NCBI RefSeq assembly: GCF_000719555.1
Contig: NZ_JOGX01000008.1
Coordinates: forward strand, 124,001 to 188,000
From: Streptomyces sp. NRRL F-5727
GTDB taxonomy: Bacteria > Actinomycetota > Actinomycetes > Streptomycetales > Streptomycetaceae
Length of the DNA stretch: 64,000 bases
Reading direction: 5' to 3'
Position numbers and translations under genes: made by a program. Every line of letters starts with the position of its first letter. Position 1 is the stretch's first letter. Below the pieces are notes generated by a model. That model saw nothing but the letters and a program-made list of their open reading frames with translations, ran no database searches and had not been told where the DNA came from. This document shows positions 47,001 to 56,135 of this stretch, piece after piece.

Positions 47001-47900
47001 GTCCTCACCGACGTCAGGAAGCAGGTTCCGGCGCTCGATCCGGTCGGGTCGGGCGGTCCGGCCCCCGCCCTCGGCTGGGTGGACGTGCCGGACGGCGTGT
47101 CCGCGCTGGGCCAGGGTGGCCGGTCCTCGCGGAACGCGGCGGAAGCCGCCCGGGTGCGGGAGACGGTGGACGAGCTGCTCGCGCGGCTTCCCGAGGACGC
47201 GACGGTGGGCGTGGTGACGCCGTTCCGTGCCCAGAAGGACGCCCTGGCGCGGGTGTGGGCGGACGACGACCGCGTGCGGGTCGGCACGGTGCACGCCTTC
47301 CAGGGCGGGCAGCGGGACGTCATGGTCCTCAGCCCGGTGGCCACCGACAATACCCCGCCCCGTACGACTCACTGGGTGTCGAGCCAGGTCAACCTGTGGA
47401 ACGTGGCCGTCACCCGGGCGAAGTCGCAGCTGATCACCGTGGGCAGCCACGCCTTCTGGCAGGGGCAGGCGGGGCTTCCGGCGCTCCTCGCGGGGCGCTC
47501 GGAGGTGCTGGGAGCGGGATCGTCGGCGGACCGGCCCGGCGCGGCCTCCGGCGCGAGGCGGCGGAGCTCCTTCCGTGAGGAGCTCACGGACAGGCTCCAG
47601 GACTTCCTCGGGCGCCGTGGTGTGACCGATCTGGAGCGCGAGGCGGTGGTCGGCGGCCACGTCGTCGACCTGCTGTTCACGGTGGACTGCGCCAACACCG
47701 CCGTCCTCGTCGACACCGGGCCCGAGCACGGGCAGGACCCGGCCCGCCATCTGCGGCTGACGCACGCGCGCGGCGACCTGCTGCCCGGGCTGCCGTCCGG
47801 CGGCTCCGGCGCGAAGCCCGGACCGGTGGCGCGGACGGTCCGGGTGCCGGCGTGGCGGATCCTGGCGGGTGACGTGTCGCTGGAACCGCTCTTCGCCTGA
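44028..47900 (+). CDS. Caspase-like protease / SF1 helicase / restriction-endonuclease-like fusion
   Basis: A 1290-aa multidomain protein. Residues 1-250 are a caspase/metacaspase (C14) domain: AMLIGVSTYDS, catalytic His in LLYFSGHGEF (H84) and catalytic Cys in VVLLDCCSSGSV (C135). A middle region of about 300 residues is unassigned. From about 560 it is an Upf1/DNA2-like helicase with Walker A STGPPGTGKSEVV (about 575), Walker B LVVIDEASQCSIPS (about 886), GTVHAFQGGQRDVM (about 1086) and WNVAVTRAKSQLI. The last 100 residues look like an MTES_1575/Vsr-type nuclease, but the acidic catalytic motif reads LVDTG, so it may be inactive. It probably couples nucleic-acid sensing to proteolytic suicide. 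Confidence 0.87.
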   Translation: MSDNDRYAMLIGVSTYDSERYHDLPAVRADLHYMQAVLESTEIGMYNDCAMVAEPTRAEMLHAVETFLEERQASETALLYFSGHGEFCEADGQLYFLTRDADPDDLPGTAVPAEFLERMLTSCRASSKVVLLDCCSSGSVVQGWTAKGAADGGERPAPSTLLRPTGVYFITASDALQAASALAPAGSSLGTSRFTGEIVEGLRSGRIKDSGWITPDDLFEYLTAQMVRIGVPEEQRPTKSTIRATHSLPLARSVARSVQLPEPPPEAGGGLPVSSALSKARGLVAQDEHEGVDRERLLRYYAHCLRAQAESKMLPDRDSGRNSEYFLLSQGPETIQSGLGSGLPAPGGLPKAKSTGAKVDEAGLQEYWYGYPAITLPERGGNGGRRAAVRIAPLLVQPMELAPDENGQDRLRPSGVPSLHSGVLAELLEDEEAAELLGRWQPTWQEGNAAQMVKAVRELLTRLELPELEPLDLSALSERSVMDSLRPGAHNAAVLLTPSGLERTATEGLVENLLQMSTRADQIPGTALDALLTGGGDGGPAGLAPPVLVSPGPCNESQAQVITSAMTRPLTVSTGPPGTGKSEVVAAVVATAVAAGQSVLVASTNNEAVNVVAERCDAISPGLLMRTGNSEALEAEAAKLERLLADPVETPARGAATVAGDLRNRHARAAAHEAEAARLVGEEARLLELLRERERRADELGLPAELLERAWSEGGSGALADWEDRARRAAVARWYSFGRWRRGRALSAFVASAGEGGTGAWPDWAAERPVPSELLLALAEAAGVEGALRSLVPGHLALDEQALKRARLESRAGLSEVSGELARAVSAEAMTRGRSLMAQRLQALRRRSGFWKSQRNLMAHLKGWAISTHSVRQLELVPELFDLVVIDEASQCSIPSVLPLLFRAKRALVIGDPMQLGHIPGITAQQERQARVLAGLSAAQLEDHRLAYHVYSAYHAAAQHGEETLLLDEHYRCHPAIADVVNGHCYAGQLQVLTDVRKQVPALDPVGSGGPAPALGWVDVPDGVSALGQGGRSSRNAAEAARVRETVDELLARLPEDATVGVVTPFRAQKDALARVWADDDRVRVGTVHAFQGGQRDVMVLSPVATDNTPPRTTHWVSSQVNLWNVAVTRAKSQLITVGSHAFWQGQAGLPALLAGRSEVLGAGSSADRPGAASGARRRSSFREELTDRLQDFLGRRGVTDLEREAVVGGHVVDLLFTVDCANTAVLVDTGPEHGQDPARHLRLTHARGDLLPGLPSGGSGAKPGPVARTVRVPAWRILAGDVSLEPLFA

Positions 47901-47917
47901 GCGCGCACCCGGCGGGG

Positions 47918-48958
47918 TCAGGGCCGCAGGCTCCGGACGACGTGCGTGATGTGCTGGATGTTGCCGACGCGCAGCCAGACTCCGGCGTTTCCGGTGCCCT
48001 TGGGGCCGTGCCCGTGCGCGCAATCGCGCAGCCAGGTCTCGCCCGCGCTCGCTGCCGGACCCCGGAAGTCCGGCAGGGCGAGGATGTCCCGCGCGGCGGC
48101 CCGGACGGAGGCGGCCCGGTCGGGGCCTCGCGTCGGCACCTTCACGAGGACGTACGACTCGTCGGTGGTGTACCGCAGAACGCCCCAGGGCGGGCCGCCG
48201 CCGTTGTCGGTGGAGGGGCCGCGGGCGATCGCCTTGGTGGAGTCGATGCCGTAGTCGCCGTACGCGAGGGCCCGGACGAACTCCCGTCCGGCGCGGTGCA
48301 GATCGCGCCACACCCGCCAGTCCCAGCGGGGCTCCACGTCCGTGCCGTGCTCCGGAAGCCCGGCGGGGAAGGCACCGCCCAGGACGGCCGCCGTGCGCCA
48401 GGGGAACAGCGGCAGCAGGGTGTCGAGCGCGCGCCGTGTCTCCTTCGCGGCGTCGGTGCGGTCGGCGAGGACGGCGCCCAGGTCGAGCAGGAGGTCCGCC
48501 TCCACAGCGGGGTCGACACGGGCGAGGAGGTCGCGGACGGCATGAAGGGGCACGTCGTCCCAGTGGCCGGGCATCATGAGGCGAATGCCGACCCCGTTCC
48601 CCGTGGCACGAGCGTGCCGGAGCATCGCGTTCTGGTGAGCCTCGGAGCGGTCGGGGCCCGTCACCGGGCGCAGCGGACTCACGTCGGCGTCCGCGGACAG
48701 CGCCTCGGCCAGCGCCGACTGCTGTCCCTCGTCGGCGAACGGGCAGTCGACCCAGGCCGGATGATGGCGATGGGCCTTTCGGACGCGCCACAGGTCGTCC
48801 CGTACGCCCACGGCGAGGGCGTCGGGATGCACGCCCGGGCGGGGCGGAAGGTTCCACAGCGGCAAGACGGCCGCCTGCACCGCCGGGGTCAGCTGCCGGT
48901 ACGCCTGGCAGGCGTGCTGCTTGGCCGGCAGGACGGGTACGTACAGCGGTCCGGACAT
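47918..48958 (-). CDS. Beta-family protein (phage T4 beta-like)
   Basis: A 346-aa protein of the Beta_protein family (named after a T4 phage protein). Typical features are the opening LYVPVLPAKQHACQAYRQL, a central strand EADLLLDLGAVLAD, WRTAAVLGGAFP, and ALAYGDYGID followed by WGVLRYTTDESYVLVKVP and TGNAGVWLRVGNIQHITHV near the end. The pattern suggests a TIM-barrel-like fold. Members are frequent in defence islands and phages, and the biochemical role is unknown. The ATG at 48958 follows GGGGGAG. It converges on the caspase fusion with only 17 bases between stops. Confidence 0.75.
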   Translation of the reverse strand: MSGPLYVPVLPAKQHACQAYRQLTPAVQAAVLPLWNLPPRPGVHPDALAVGVRDDLWRVRKAHRHHPAWVDCPFADEGQQSALAEALSADADVSPLRPVTGPDRSEAHQNAMLRHARATGNGVGIRLMMPGHWDDVPLHAVRDLLARVDPAVEADLLLDLGAVLADRTDAAKETRRALDTLLPLFPWRTAAVLGGAFPAGLPEHGTDVEPRWDWRVWRDLHRAGREFVRALAYGDYGIDSTKAIARGPSTDNGGGPPWGVLRYTTDESYVLVKVPTRGPDRAASVRAAARDILALPDFRGPAASAGETWLRDCAHGHGPKGTGNAGVWLRVGNIQHITHVVRSLRP

Positions 48959-49172
48959 GGCGGCTCCCCCTTGGCTCTGCCCGCGTCCTCTTCGCCGCGC
49001 CTGTCCTCGTCCGTTCCGTTGTCCGTTCCAGGATCCGCCGCGTCACCGCCACACGAAATGGCGTCTTTTCAGCCTTCATGACTGAAACTTCAATGAATCT
49101 GGAAGCGCTGTGATCACCGAGGTACTGTTCGTGAGGCTCGGCAGCGGTATCGGCAAGGTGAAAGGGACCGTC

Positions 49173-52100
49173 GTGAAGCCCACCATGGCCGCCGCCCAGT
49201 TGCGCGGCAGTCTGACGCAGTACCTCACGACGACGTACGCCCTCGCCGACGAGGGCACCCGGCGTGCCCTGGAGCGCTTCCTCGGGCATCCCGAGACGGG
49301 GATCTTCCGGGGGCCGTACCTCCGGATCCGGACACCGTTCCACGTGGCCGACGACGGCTGGCAGCGGGAGCTGGAGTGGACGGCCGGGTTCCCCGGCTTC
49401 GCCCCGTACCGGCACCAGGCCCGGGCGTGGGCGCGGTTGTCCACGCTGCACGGCCCGGCCCGGCCGACGCTGGTGACCACCGGGACGGGCTCCGGCAAGA
49501 CGGAGTCGTTCCTGATCCCGGTGCTCGACCACTGCCGCCGCGAGCGGGCGCGTGGCAACCGGGGCGTCAAGGCCGTCCTGCTGTACCCGATGAACGCGCT
49601 CGCCACCGATCAGGCCGGCCGCATCGGCGACTACCTGGCCCGGCCCGAACTGGCGCAGGTGACGGCCGGTCTGTACATCGGCGACCGGCCCGACACGGAC
49701 TTCCGCCGGGTGATGACCCGGCGCGAGGAGATGCGCGTGTCGCCGCCGGACGTGCTGATCACCAACTACAAGATGCTCGACCTACTGCTCCAGCGCGGCG
49801 AGGACCGCTCCCTGTGGGAGGGCGCCGACCTGACGTATGTCGTGCTGGACGAGTTCCACACGTACGACGGGGCACAGGGCACCGACGTGGCGATGCTGCT
49901 GCGGCGGCTGGCCGCGGCGACCGGTGCGTCGCGGCCGGGCCGGCCGCTCGGGTCGATCTGTCCGGTGGCGACGTCGGCGACCCTTGGCGAGGGCCCGGCG
50001 GACGCCGCGGGCAAGGAGGCGGGCGGCATCCTTGATGTGGCGTCGCGGGTGTTCGGGATGCCCTTCCCGGCCGACGCGGTGGTCGGCGAGGAGCGGATGA
50101 CGGCCGAGGAGTTCACGGGTGCCGTGGACTACGAGCTGCCCGAGCCGCCGACGCCGCAGGAGGTCATCGCCTGTTCGGGCGGTCCGGGTGTGGAGGCCCA
50201 GCCCGATCTGCTGGACCTGGACGGGCTGGCGCAGCGGCTGCTCGGCCGCGCCGGCCTCGACGCCTTCCGCATCGGGCGGCTGCTCAGGCGCCACGACTTC
50301 ACCCACGGCGTGCTGTCGCTGCTCGGCGGGGAGCCGCTGGACGAGTGGGGGCTGCGGGACCGGCTGGCCCGCTTCGGGTACGCGTGGGGGCGCACGGCGC
50401 GGGAGAACCCGCAGCTGGTGCTCCAGGCACTGTCGCGGTTCGTCGCCCTGCTGTCGGCGGCGCGCGACCCGGAGTCCGACGAGCGCCGGCCCAGGCCGTT
50501 GCTGCACATCGAGGCCCACCTGTGGATCCGGCCCGTCACCCGGGTGCTGCGCGGTGTGGGGGCGGCGCCGGAGTTCCGCTGGTACGAGGACGACCGCACC
50601 GCGGCGCGCCGGGCCGCGCTGCACGCCGCACCGGTCACCGACGAGGAGTCCGACGGCTCGTCCGGCGGCTGGCCGTCGGCCTCCGCCCGGCCGCAGCCGC
50701 TGCCCGGGGCCGACACCGCCGTCCGGCCCGCCGAGGTGCATCTGCCCGCGGTGTACTGCCGCAACTGCGGCCGTTCCGGCTGGGCCGCGCTGTCGCCCGA
50801 GGCGGACCCGCAGCGGCTGGTCATGGCGCAGGACCGGATCTGGCGGGCGTCCGTGGGCCGGGACAAACGGCGCCTGCGCTACTTCATCGCCGCCACGCAG
50901 GGCGAGCGGCAGCAGACGCTGGACGCGCTGACCGGTGCGCGGCCGTCGGACGGCGGCGGAGTCGACCCGCTGTCGGTGGTGGTGCTCGACGGCGGGCAGG
51001 GCACGTACCGGCTGCCGACGCCGTCGGACGCGGGCGACCTGATCGACGCCTGGTTCGCGCTGGCCGTGCTCGACAAGAAGTCGGCCGACCGGGCCGCCAA
51101 GGACGACCGCTGCCCGGCCTGCCACACCGACAACAGCATCCGCTTCCTCGGCACCGCGCAGGCGGCGCTCGCCTCGGCGACCGTCACCCAGCTGTTCACG
51201 GGCGGCGACATCGCGCTCGTACCGGAGGAGCGCAAGACGCTGCTCTTCAACGACTCCACGCAGGACGCGGCCCACCGGGCCGGATACGTCGCCAACGCCT
51301 CGTACAAGTTCTCGCTGCGCTCACTGCTCGCCCACAACCTGGACGAGTCGGGCGCGCCGACCGCGCTCAACGACCTGATCGGGCACGTCCTGGAGTCGGT
51401 GGACGACCCCGAGGCGCTGGCCGCCGTCGTGCCGCCCGACCTGCACGACGAGCCCGGCGTCGACCGGCTCCTCTCCGGACGCGGCACCGGCGACGCACGG
51501 ACGTGGAAGCTCATCGGCGAGCGTCTCGCCTTCGCCACCGTCATGGAGTTCGGTCTGCGCAGCCGCATGGGCCGCACCCTGGAGCTCACGCGGACCGCCG
51601 CGGCCGAAGTGGTCGTCGCGGAGCCCGAGCGCGTCACGGCGCTCGCCCGCGACATCCACCTGTCCCTGCCGGGCCAGCTCCTCGTCACCGGCGGACTGCC
51701 CACGCCCGACCGCTACCTCGCTTACGTCCGCGGCCTGCTGGAGCGCCTGCGGCTGCGGGGCGCGGTGCACCACCGGTGGCTCGACACCTGGATGAAGGAA
51801 GCCGGCACCAACCGGTACCTCATCTCCGGCCGCAGGCCGGAAGGCATGCCCGCGTTCCCCGAAGGCGTCGCGCCGCCGCGCTTCCTGCTGGACGGACAGA
51901 AGGACAGGTCGGAGTTCGACGCGATCACCGGCCGGCTGGGTTGGTACCAGGACTGGACCCGCCGTTGTCTCGGCCTGGACGCCGCCGGTGCCACCGAGTA
52001 CCTGCGGCGGCTGCTGCCCGCCCTCGCCGACGAGCGGGTGCTCGCGGTGCGCACCGCCCGGGACCGGCAGACGCGGCTCTACGGACTGCAGCCGGGGCAC

Positions 52101-55100
52101 ATCGAGGCGCGGCTGCTCGACGACGCCGTCGTCAACAAGGCCTTCGTCAGCTGTGAGGACTGCGGCTGGCAGCAGGTCGTGGCGCCGGAGCGCCGCACCC
52201 GCTGGTACGGGCACCCGTGCCCGCGCTACCGGTGCAAGGGACTGCTGACCCCGCCCCAGCCGGGCATGCCGCGCAGCGGGGCCGGCACCTCCGGGTTCGG
52301 CTCGGCGGTCCGCGAACGGGACTACACCGGCGACTACTACCGCCGGCTCTATCTGACGGGCGGGACGTTCCGCGTGGTCACCGCGGAGCACACGGGCATG
52401 CTCACCAGGCCCGAGCGCGAGCGCGTCGAGCGCAGCTTCAAGGCGGGCACGCACTACACCGACCCGAACGTGCTGTCGTGCACGCCCACGCTGGAACTCG
52501 GCATCGACATCGGCGAGTTGTCCGCCGTGCTGCTCGGGTCCCTGCCCAAGGGCCCCGCCAACTACGTGCAGCGGGCCGGCCGTGCGGGACGCCGTACGGG
52601 GAACGCGCTGGTGGTCGCCTTCGGCGGGCGTCGCGCCCGCGACCTGTACTACCTGGACGAGCCGTCGGAGATGATCGCGGGGACGATCCTTCCTCCCGGC
52701 TGCTACCTGTCGGCCGTGGAGATCCTGCGCCGCCAGTACACGGCCCGGCTCCTCGATCTCGCGGCGAGCGGCGGGCTGCGGACGTCCGACGGCGAACTCC
52801 TGCCGCCGGTGCCCCGGTTGTCCTCCGCGCTGTTCGGCACCACGGGCTGGTGCCAGGACCTGGCGGACGCCGCGCAGACCCACGGCGCCACGCTGATCGA
52901 GGAGTTCCTCGCCCTGTTCCCGGAGGGCGGCGACGATGCCGACGGTGGCGTGTCGCCGTACGCGGCGGACGAGCTCAGGGCGTACGCCACCGGCGGCATC
53001 GTCCGGGCTCTGCAGGAGGCGGAGGAGGACTGGACCGGCCGGCGCGAGGAGCTCCGGCGCAGGATCGCCGCGATCGACGAGGCGGCCGAGCACCTGGTCC
53101 GCACGGACGTCGTCCAGGACCGCGAACGCCGGGAGCTGCTCGCCGAACGGCGCAGCGCGGGAGACCTGCTGCGGGAACTCAGCCAGTCGAGTGCGCACGG
53201 CACGCTGGTGGAGCTCGGACTGCTGCCGAACTACAGCCTCACCGACACCACCACCCAGCTGGAAGCGACGCTGTACTGGACGGAGACCCCGGACGACGAG
53301 GAGGACACCCGGCCGGAGAACCCCGCGGGGGACCCGGCCAAGCGGGTGTACCGCAGCGAGACGCGGGACTACGAGCGCTCCCGCAAGCTCGCCCTGACCG
53401 AACTGGCCCCTGGGAACAGCTTCTACGTCAACGGCTACCGACACGTGGTGCGCGCGCTCGACGTCGGCACCCCGGACCGCCGGGCCTGGGCCGAGTGGCG
53501 GCTCTGCCCGGCGTGCGGGTACGTCCGTACGCACGACGCCAGGAAGGACACCAGCCCGTGTCCCCGCTGCGGCGGGCGGGAGATCGCCGACGCGGGCTGC
53601 GTGCAGTACGTGCTCCAGCCGCGGCGCGTCGTCTCCCGTGACAAGCGGGACGACGCCCGGGTGCGGGACGACCGCGACGAGCGGGACCGCCGGCACTACG
53701 CGGTGCTGACGACCGTCGACGTCGACCCGGAGCGGATCACCCCCGGGTCGTGGCGGCACGAGACGGCCGTCTTCGGCGTGGACTTCACCCGACATGCGAA
53801 GATCCGCACGCTCAACCTGGGTCTCGACCGGGAGGAGGGCAGCAGCACCGTGCCGCTCGCAGGCGCGGACGTGCGGCTCAACCCCTTTTACGTGTGCACC
53901 AGTTGCGGCGGCGCGACGGCCGAGGGCCGTCCGGTCGTGGACGTGCCCCAGCACGCGCTGACGGACTCCGGCGCGGCAAGCACCGCGGCCGCCGCCCACC
54001 ACCTGCTGTGGTGCCCGCGCCGCCGGACCAGGGAGACCCCGACGGCCGAGCCGCAGGGCAAGGGTGAGGACGTGCCGCTGCTGCTCGCGCACGAGCTCAC
54101 CACGGAGGCGGTGCGCATCCTGCTGCCCGCCTCCGTGGCCCGCGCCAAGGAACGCCTCGCTTCGTTCACGGCGGCCCTGTTCGCGGGCATCGCGGCGCAG
54201 TACGGCGGCGATCCCGACCACATCGACATCGCCGAGGCGACGATGCCCGACCACCTGGGCGCCGACGGCTCCGACTGGCCGCGGCGGTTCCTCGTGGTCT
54301 ACGACCGCCTCCCGGGTGGCACCGGCTATCTGCACCGGCTCGCGTCCGCCGACGGCTTCCGGGACGTGCTGCTCAAGGCGCGGGACGTCATCGAGGACTG
54401 CGGGTGCCGCGAGAAGGGTCTCGACGGCTGCCACCAGTGCCTGCTGCGGCGCGTGCCGGCGGCCGACTACGACAAGGTCAGCCGCAACGAGGTGCGGCAG
54501 ATGCTGGAGGACCTCCTCGGCGAGGACGGTTCGCGCTGGCGGACCTCACCCGTCGCGACGACCCGGCACATCCCGCTGGAGCGGCAGGCCGAGAGCGATC
54601 TGGAGATCCTGTTCATCGAGACGCTCCAGGAGTGGGCGAGGCTCGCCGAGTCCGCCGCCACCGCCGACGCGTACACCACGTCGGCCGGCACGTACGCGCT
54701 CGACCTGCGGCTGACGGGCGACGACGGGGCGACCGTGAGCTGGCGGGTCTCGCAGCAGCGTGCGCTGGACGGCACCCGGCCCGACATACTCCTCGAACGG
54801 CTCGACGCGCCCGGCCCTCGCGTCGCGGTGTACCTCGACGGCTTCGCCTACCACGCGACCCCCGAGCACAACCGGCTGGCCGACGACGCCACCAAGCGCA
54901 CCGGTCTGCGCAGCGAGGGACTGCGGGTGTTCCAGCTGTCGTACGACGACGTCAAGGAATGGCGCGAGCGCGTACGGGACACCGGATACGCGGCGGCGGG
55001 CCCGGCCGACCCGGTCTGGCAGCCCTACCCGGCGGACGCGCAGAACCGGGCACGCGACTACTACAGCCGCATCGGCGGAGGACTGCCCGGCGAGCTGTCC

Positions 55101-56135
55101 GACGCCGTCTGGGTCAACCCCGCCCGGCTCCTGCTCGCCTATCTGCGGACGCCTGACGCCGCACGCTGGCAGCGGCGGGCCGAAGCCGCCGCCGCGGGGC
55201 TCGTCGGCGCGGCCGACGTCCGCGCCGCCGCCCTCGGGCCGGACGGCATCGGGCCGGCCCTGCTGTCGGCACTGGGCGGCGGGCCGGTCACGGGCCCTGC
55301 GGGACCGGTCCGGCTCGTGTACGGGCCCGACGCTTCCGGCTGCCGGCTCGTCCTGGCCGCGGACGGCCGGCGCACCCCGCCGGTCTGGACAGGTCTGACT
55401 GTGCTCGACGACAGCGCCGAGGCCATGGCCGACGCGCGGGCCCACCGGAGGCGCTGGCGGGCCTGGTTGTACTGGAGCAACGTGCTGCAGTTCCTGGACC
55501 ACGGGGGCGGCGACAGCGCCCAGCTCACCACGAGCCTCGTCGACGGCTTCGCTACCGAAGCGCTGACCGTGACCGGCGGCGAGGGATGGCTGCAGTCCGC
55601 CCGGACCGAGATTCCCCGGGAGGAGTCGGCGCCGGTCGCGGCCGAGGCGGCGGCGGTCGAGGTCGGCGCCGTCCGGGACGGCGCACCGGCGGCCGTGGTC
55701 GTCGCGGCCGCGGCCTCTGCCGGAGTGGCGGCGGCCGCCGCCGAGCCGGTCGCCTCTCCGGCAACCGGCCGGGACCCGGGCTGGGACCCGGTGCTCGAAC
55801 TCCTCGATCCCGACGAGGCGGGCCTGTCCGAACTGGCCTTGGCCCTGGCGGAGGCCGGGGTGCCGGCGCCCGAGGACGGTTACGAGCTCGACGAGCGGGG
55901 CTGGCAGGCAGAACTGGCCTGGCCCGCGGCCCGCGTCGGCGTGGTCCTCGCCGCCCGCGACGACGGCCCGGAGCCGGACCACGAGGCCGCCGACCGGGAC
56001 AAGGCCTTCGCTGCGGCCGACTGGGACGCCCGTACGGCGACGGCCTGGGACGCCGCCGATCTGGCCGCCCGGCTGCTCGGACGGGGCCGGGACACGAACC
56101 ACGACAGCACCAGTGACGGGGAGCACACACGATGA
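49173..56135 (+). CDS. 2,320-aa DEAD/DEAH helicase with DUF1998 and PD-(D/E)xK-like nuclease
   Basis: An MrfA/DrmA-B-like SF2 protein. Walker A is TTGTGSGKTESF (about 104), DEAH-type box VLDEFHTYDGAQGTD (about 227), and helicase C motifs CTPTLELGIDIG and QRAGRAGRRTGNALV (about 1100-1150). Several CxxC zinc pairs lie at about 529, 647, 994, 1446 and 1574. DUF1998 (about 1640-1760) ends DCGCREKGLDGCHQCLLRR. A Vsr/MTES_1575-like nuclease follows (about 1800-1930): PDILLE...VAVYLDGFAYH. Near the C-terminus AELAWPAARVGVVL hints at a second, degenerate copy. The GTG at 49173 follows AAAGGGA; a GTG at 49110 is possible. It is coupled to the RelE-UvrD gene by ATGA. Confidence 0.87.
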   Translation: MKPTMAAAQLRGSLTQYLTTTYALADEGTRRALERFLGHPETGIFRGPYLRIRTPFHVADDGWQRELEWTAGFPGFAPYRHQARAWARLSTLHGPARPTLVTTGTGSGKTESFLIPVLDHCRRERARGNRGVKAVLLYPMNALATDQAGRIGDYLARPELAQVTAGLYIGDRPDTDFRRVMTRREEMRVSPPDVLITNYKMLDLLLQRGEDRSLWEGADLTYVVLDEFHTYDGAQGTDVAMLLRRLAAATGASRPGRPLGSICPVATSATLGEGPADAAGKEAGGILDVASRVFGMPFPADAVVGEERMTAEEFTGAVDYELPEPPTPQEVIACSGGPGVEAQPDLLDLDGLAQRLLGRAGLDAFRIGRLLRRHDFTHGVLSLLGGEPLDEWGLRDRLARFGYAWGRTARENPQLVLQALSRFVALLSAARDPESDERRPRPLLHIEAHLWIRPVTRVLRGVGAAPEFRWYEDDRTAARRAALHAAPVTDEESDGSSGGWPSASARPQPLPGADTAVRPAEVHLPAVYCRNCGRSGWAALSPEADPQRLVMAQDRIWRASVGRDKRRLRYFIAATQGERQQTLDALTGARPSDGGGVDPLSVVVLDGGQGTYRLPTPSDAGDLIDAWFALAVLDKKSADRAAKDDRCPACHTDNSIRFLGTAQAALASATVTQLFTGGDIALVPEERKTLLFNDSTQDAAHRAGYVANASYKFSLRSLLAHNLDESGAPTALNDLIGHVLESVDDPEALAAVVPPDLHDEPGVDRLLSGRGTGDARTWKLIGERLAFATVMEFGLRSRMGRTLELTRTAAAEVVVAEPERVTALARDIHLSLPGQLLVTGGLPTPDRYLAYVRGLLERLRLRGAVHHRWLDTWMKEAGTNRYLISGRRPEGMPAFPEGVAPPRFLLDGQKDRSEFDAITGRLGWYQDWTRRCLGLDAAGATEYLRRLLPALADERVLAVRTARDRQTRLYGLQPGHIEARLLDDAVVNKAFVSCEDCGWQQVVAPERRTRWYGHPCPRYRCKGLLTPPQPGMPRSGAGTSGFGSAVRERDYTGDYYRRLYLTGGTFRVVTAEHTGMLTRPERERVERSFKAGTHYTDPNVLSCTPTLELGIDIGELSAVLLGSLPKGPANYVQRAGRAGRRTGNALVVAFGGRRARDLYYLDEPSEMIAGTILPPGCYLSAVEILRRQYTARLLDLAASGGLRTSDGELLPPVPRLSSALFGTTGWCQDLADAAQTHGATLIEEFLALFPEGGDDADGGVSPYAADELRAYATGGIVRALQEAEEDWTGRREELRRRIAAIDEAAEHLVRTDVVQDRERRELLAERRSAGDLLRELSQSSAHGTLVELGLLPNYSLTDTTTQLEATLYWTETPDDEEDTRPENPAGDPAKRVYRSETRDYERSRKLALTELAPGNSFYVNGYRHVVRALDVGTPDRRAWAEWRLCPACGYVRTHDARKDTSPCPRCGGREIADAGCVQYVLQPRRVVSRDKRDDARVRDDRDERDRRHYAVLTTVDVDPERITPGSWRHETAVFGVDFTRHAKIRTLNLGLDREEGSSTVPLAGADVRLNPFYVCTSCGGATAEGRPVVDVPQHALTDSGAASTAAAAHHLLWCPRRRTRETPTAEPQGKGEDVPLLLAHELTTEAVRILLPASVARAKERLASFTAALFAGIAAQYGGDPDHIDIAEATMPDHLGADGSDWPRRFLVVYDRLPGGTGYLHRLASADGFRDVLLKARDVIEDCGCREKGLDGCHQCLLRRVPAADYDKVSRNEVRQMLEDLLGEDGSRWRTSPVATTRHIPLERQAESDLEILFIETLQEWARLAESAATADAYTTSAGTYALDLRLTGDDGATVSWRVSQQRALDGTRPDILLERLDAPGPRVAVYLDGFAYHATPEHNRLADDATKRTGLRSEGLRVFQLSYDDVKEWRERVRDTGYAAAGPADPVWQPYPADAQNRARDYYSRIGGGLPGELSDAVWVNPARLLLAYLRTPDAARWQRRAEAAAAGLVGAADVRAAALGPDGIGPALLSALGGGPVTGPAGPVRLVYGPDASGCRLVLAADGRRTPPVWTGLTVLDDSAEAMADARAHRRRWRAWLYWSNVLQFLDHGGGDSAQLTTSLVDGFATEALTVTGGEGWLQSARTEIPREESAPVAAEAAAVEVGAVRDGAPAAVVVAAAASAGVAAAAAEPVASPATGRDPGWDPVLELLDPDEAGLSELALALAEAGVPAPEDGYELDERGWQAELAWPAARVGVVLAARDDGPEPDHEAADRDKAFAAADWDARTATAWDAADLAARLLGRGRDTNHDSTSDGEHTR

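Noticed and set aside
43851..49532. A 1,893-codon open frame opposite the caspase and Beta-protein genes
   Set aside because: It runs antisense to well-supported domains and lacks any motif. It is an artefact of high GC content.
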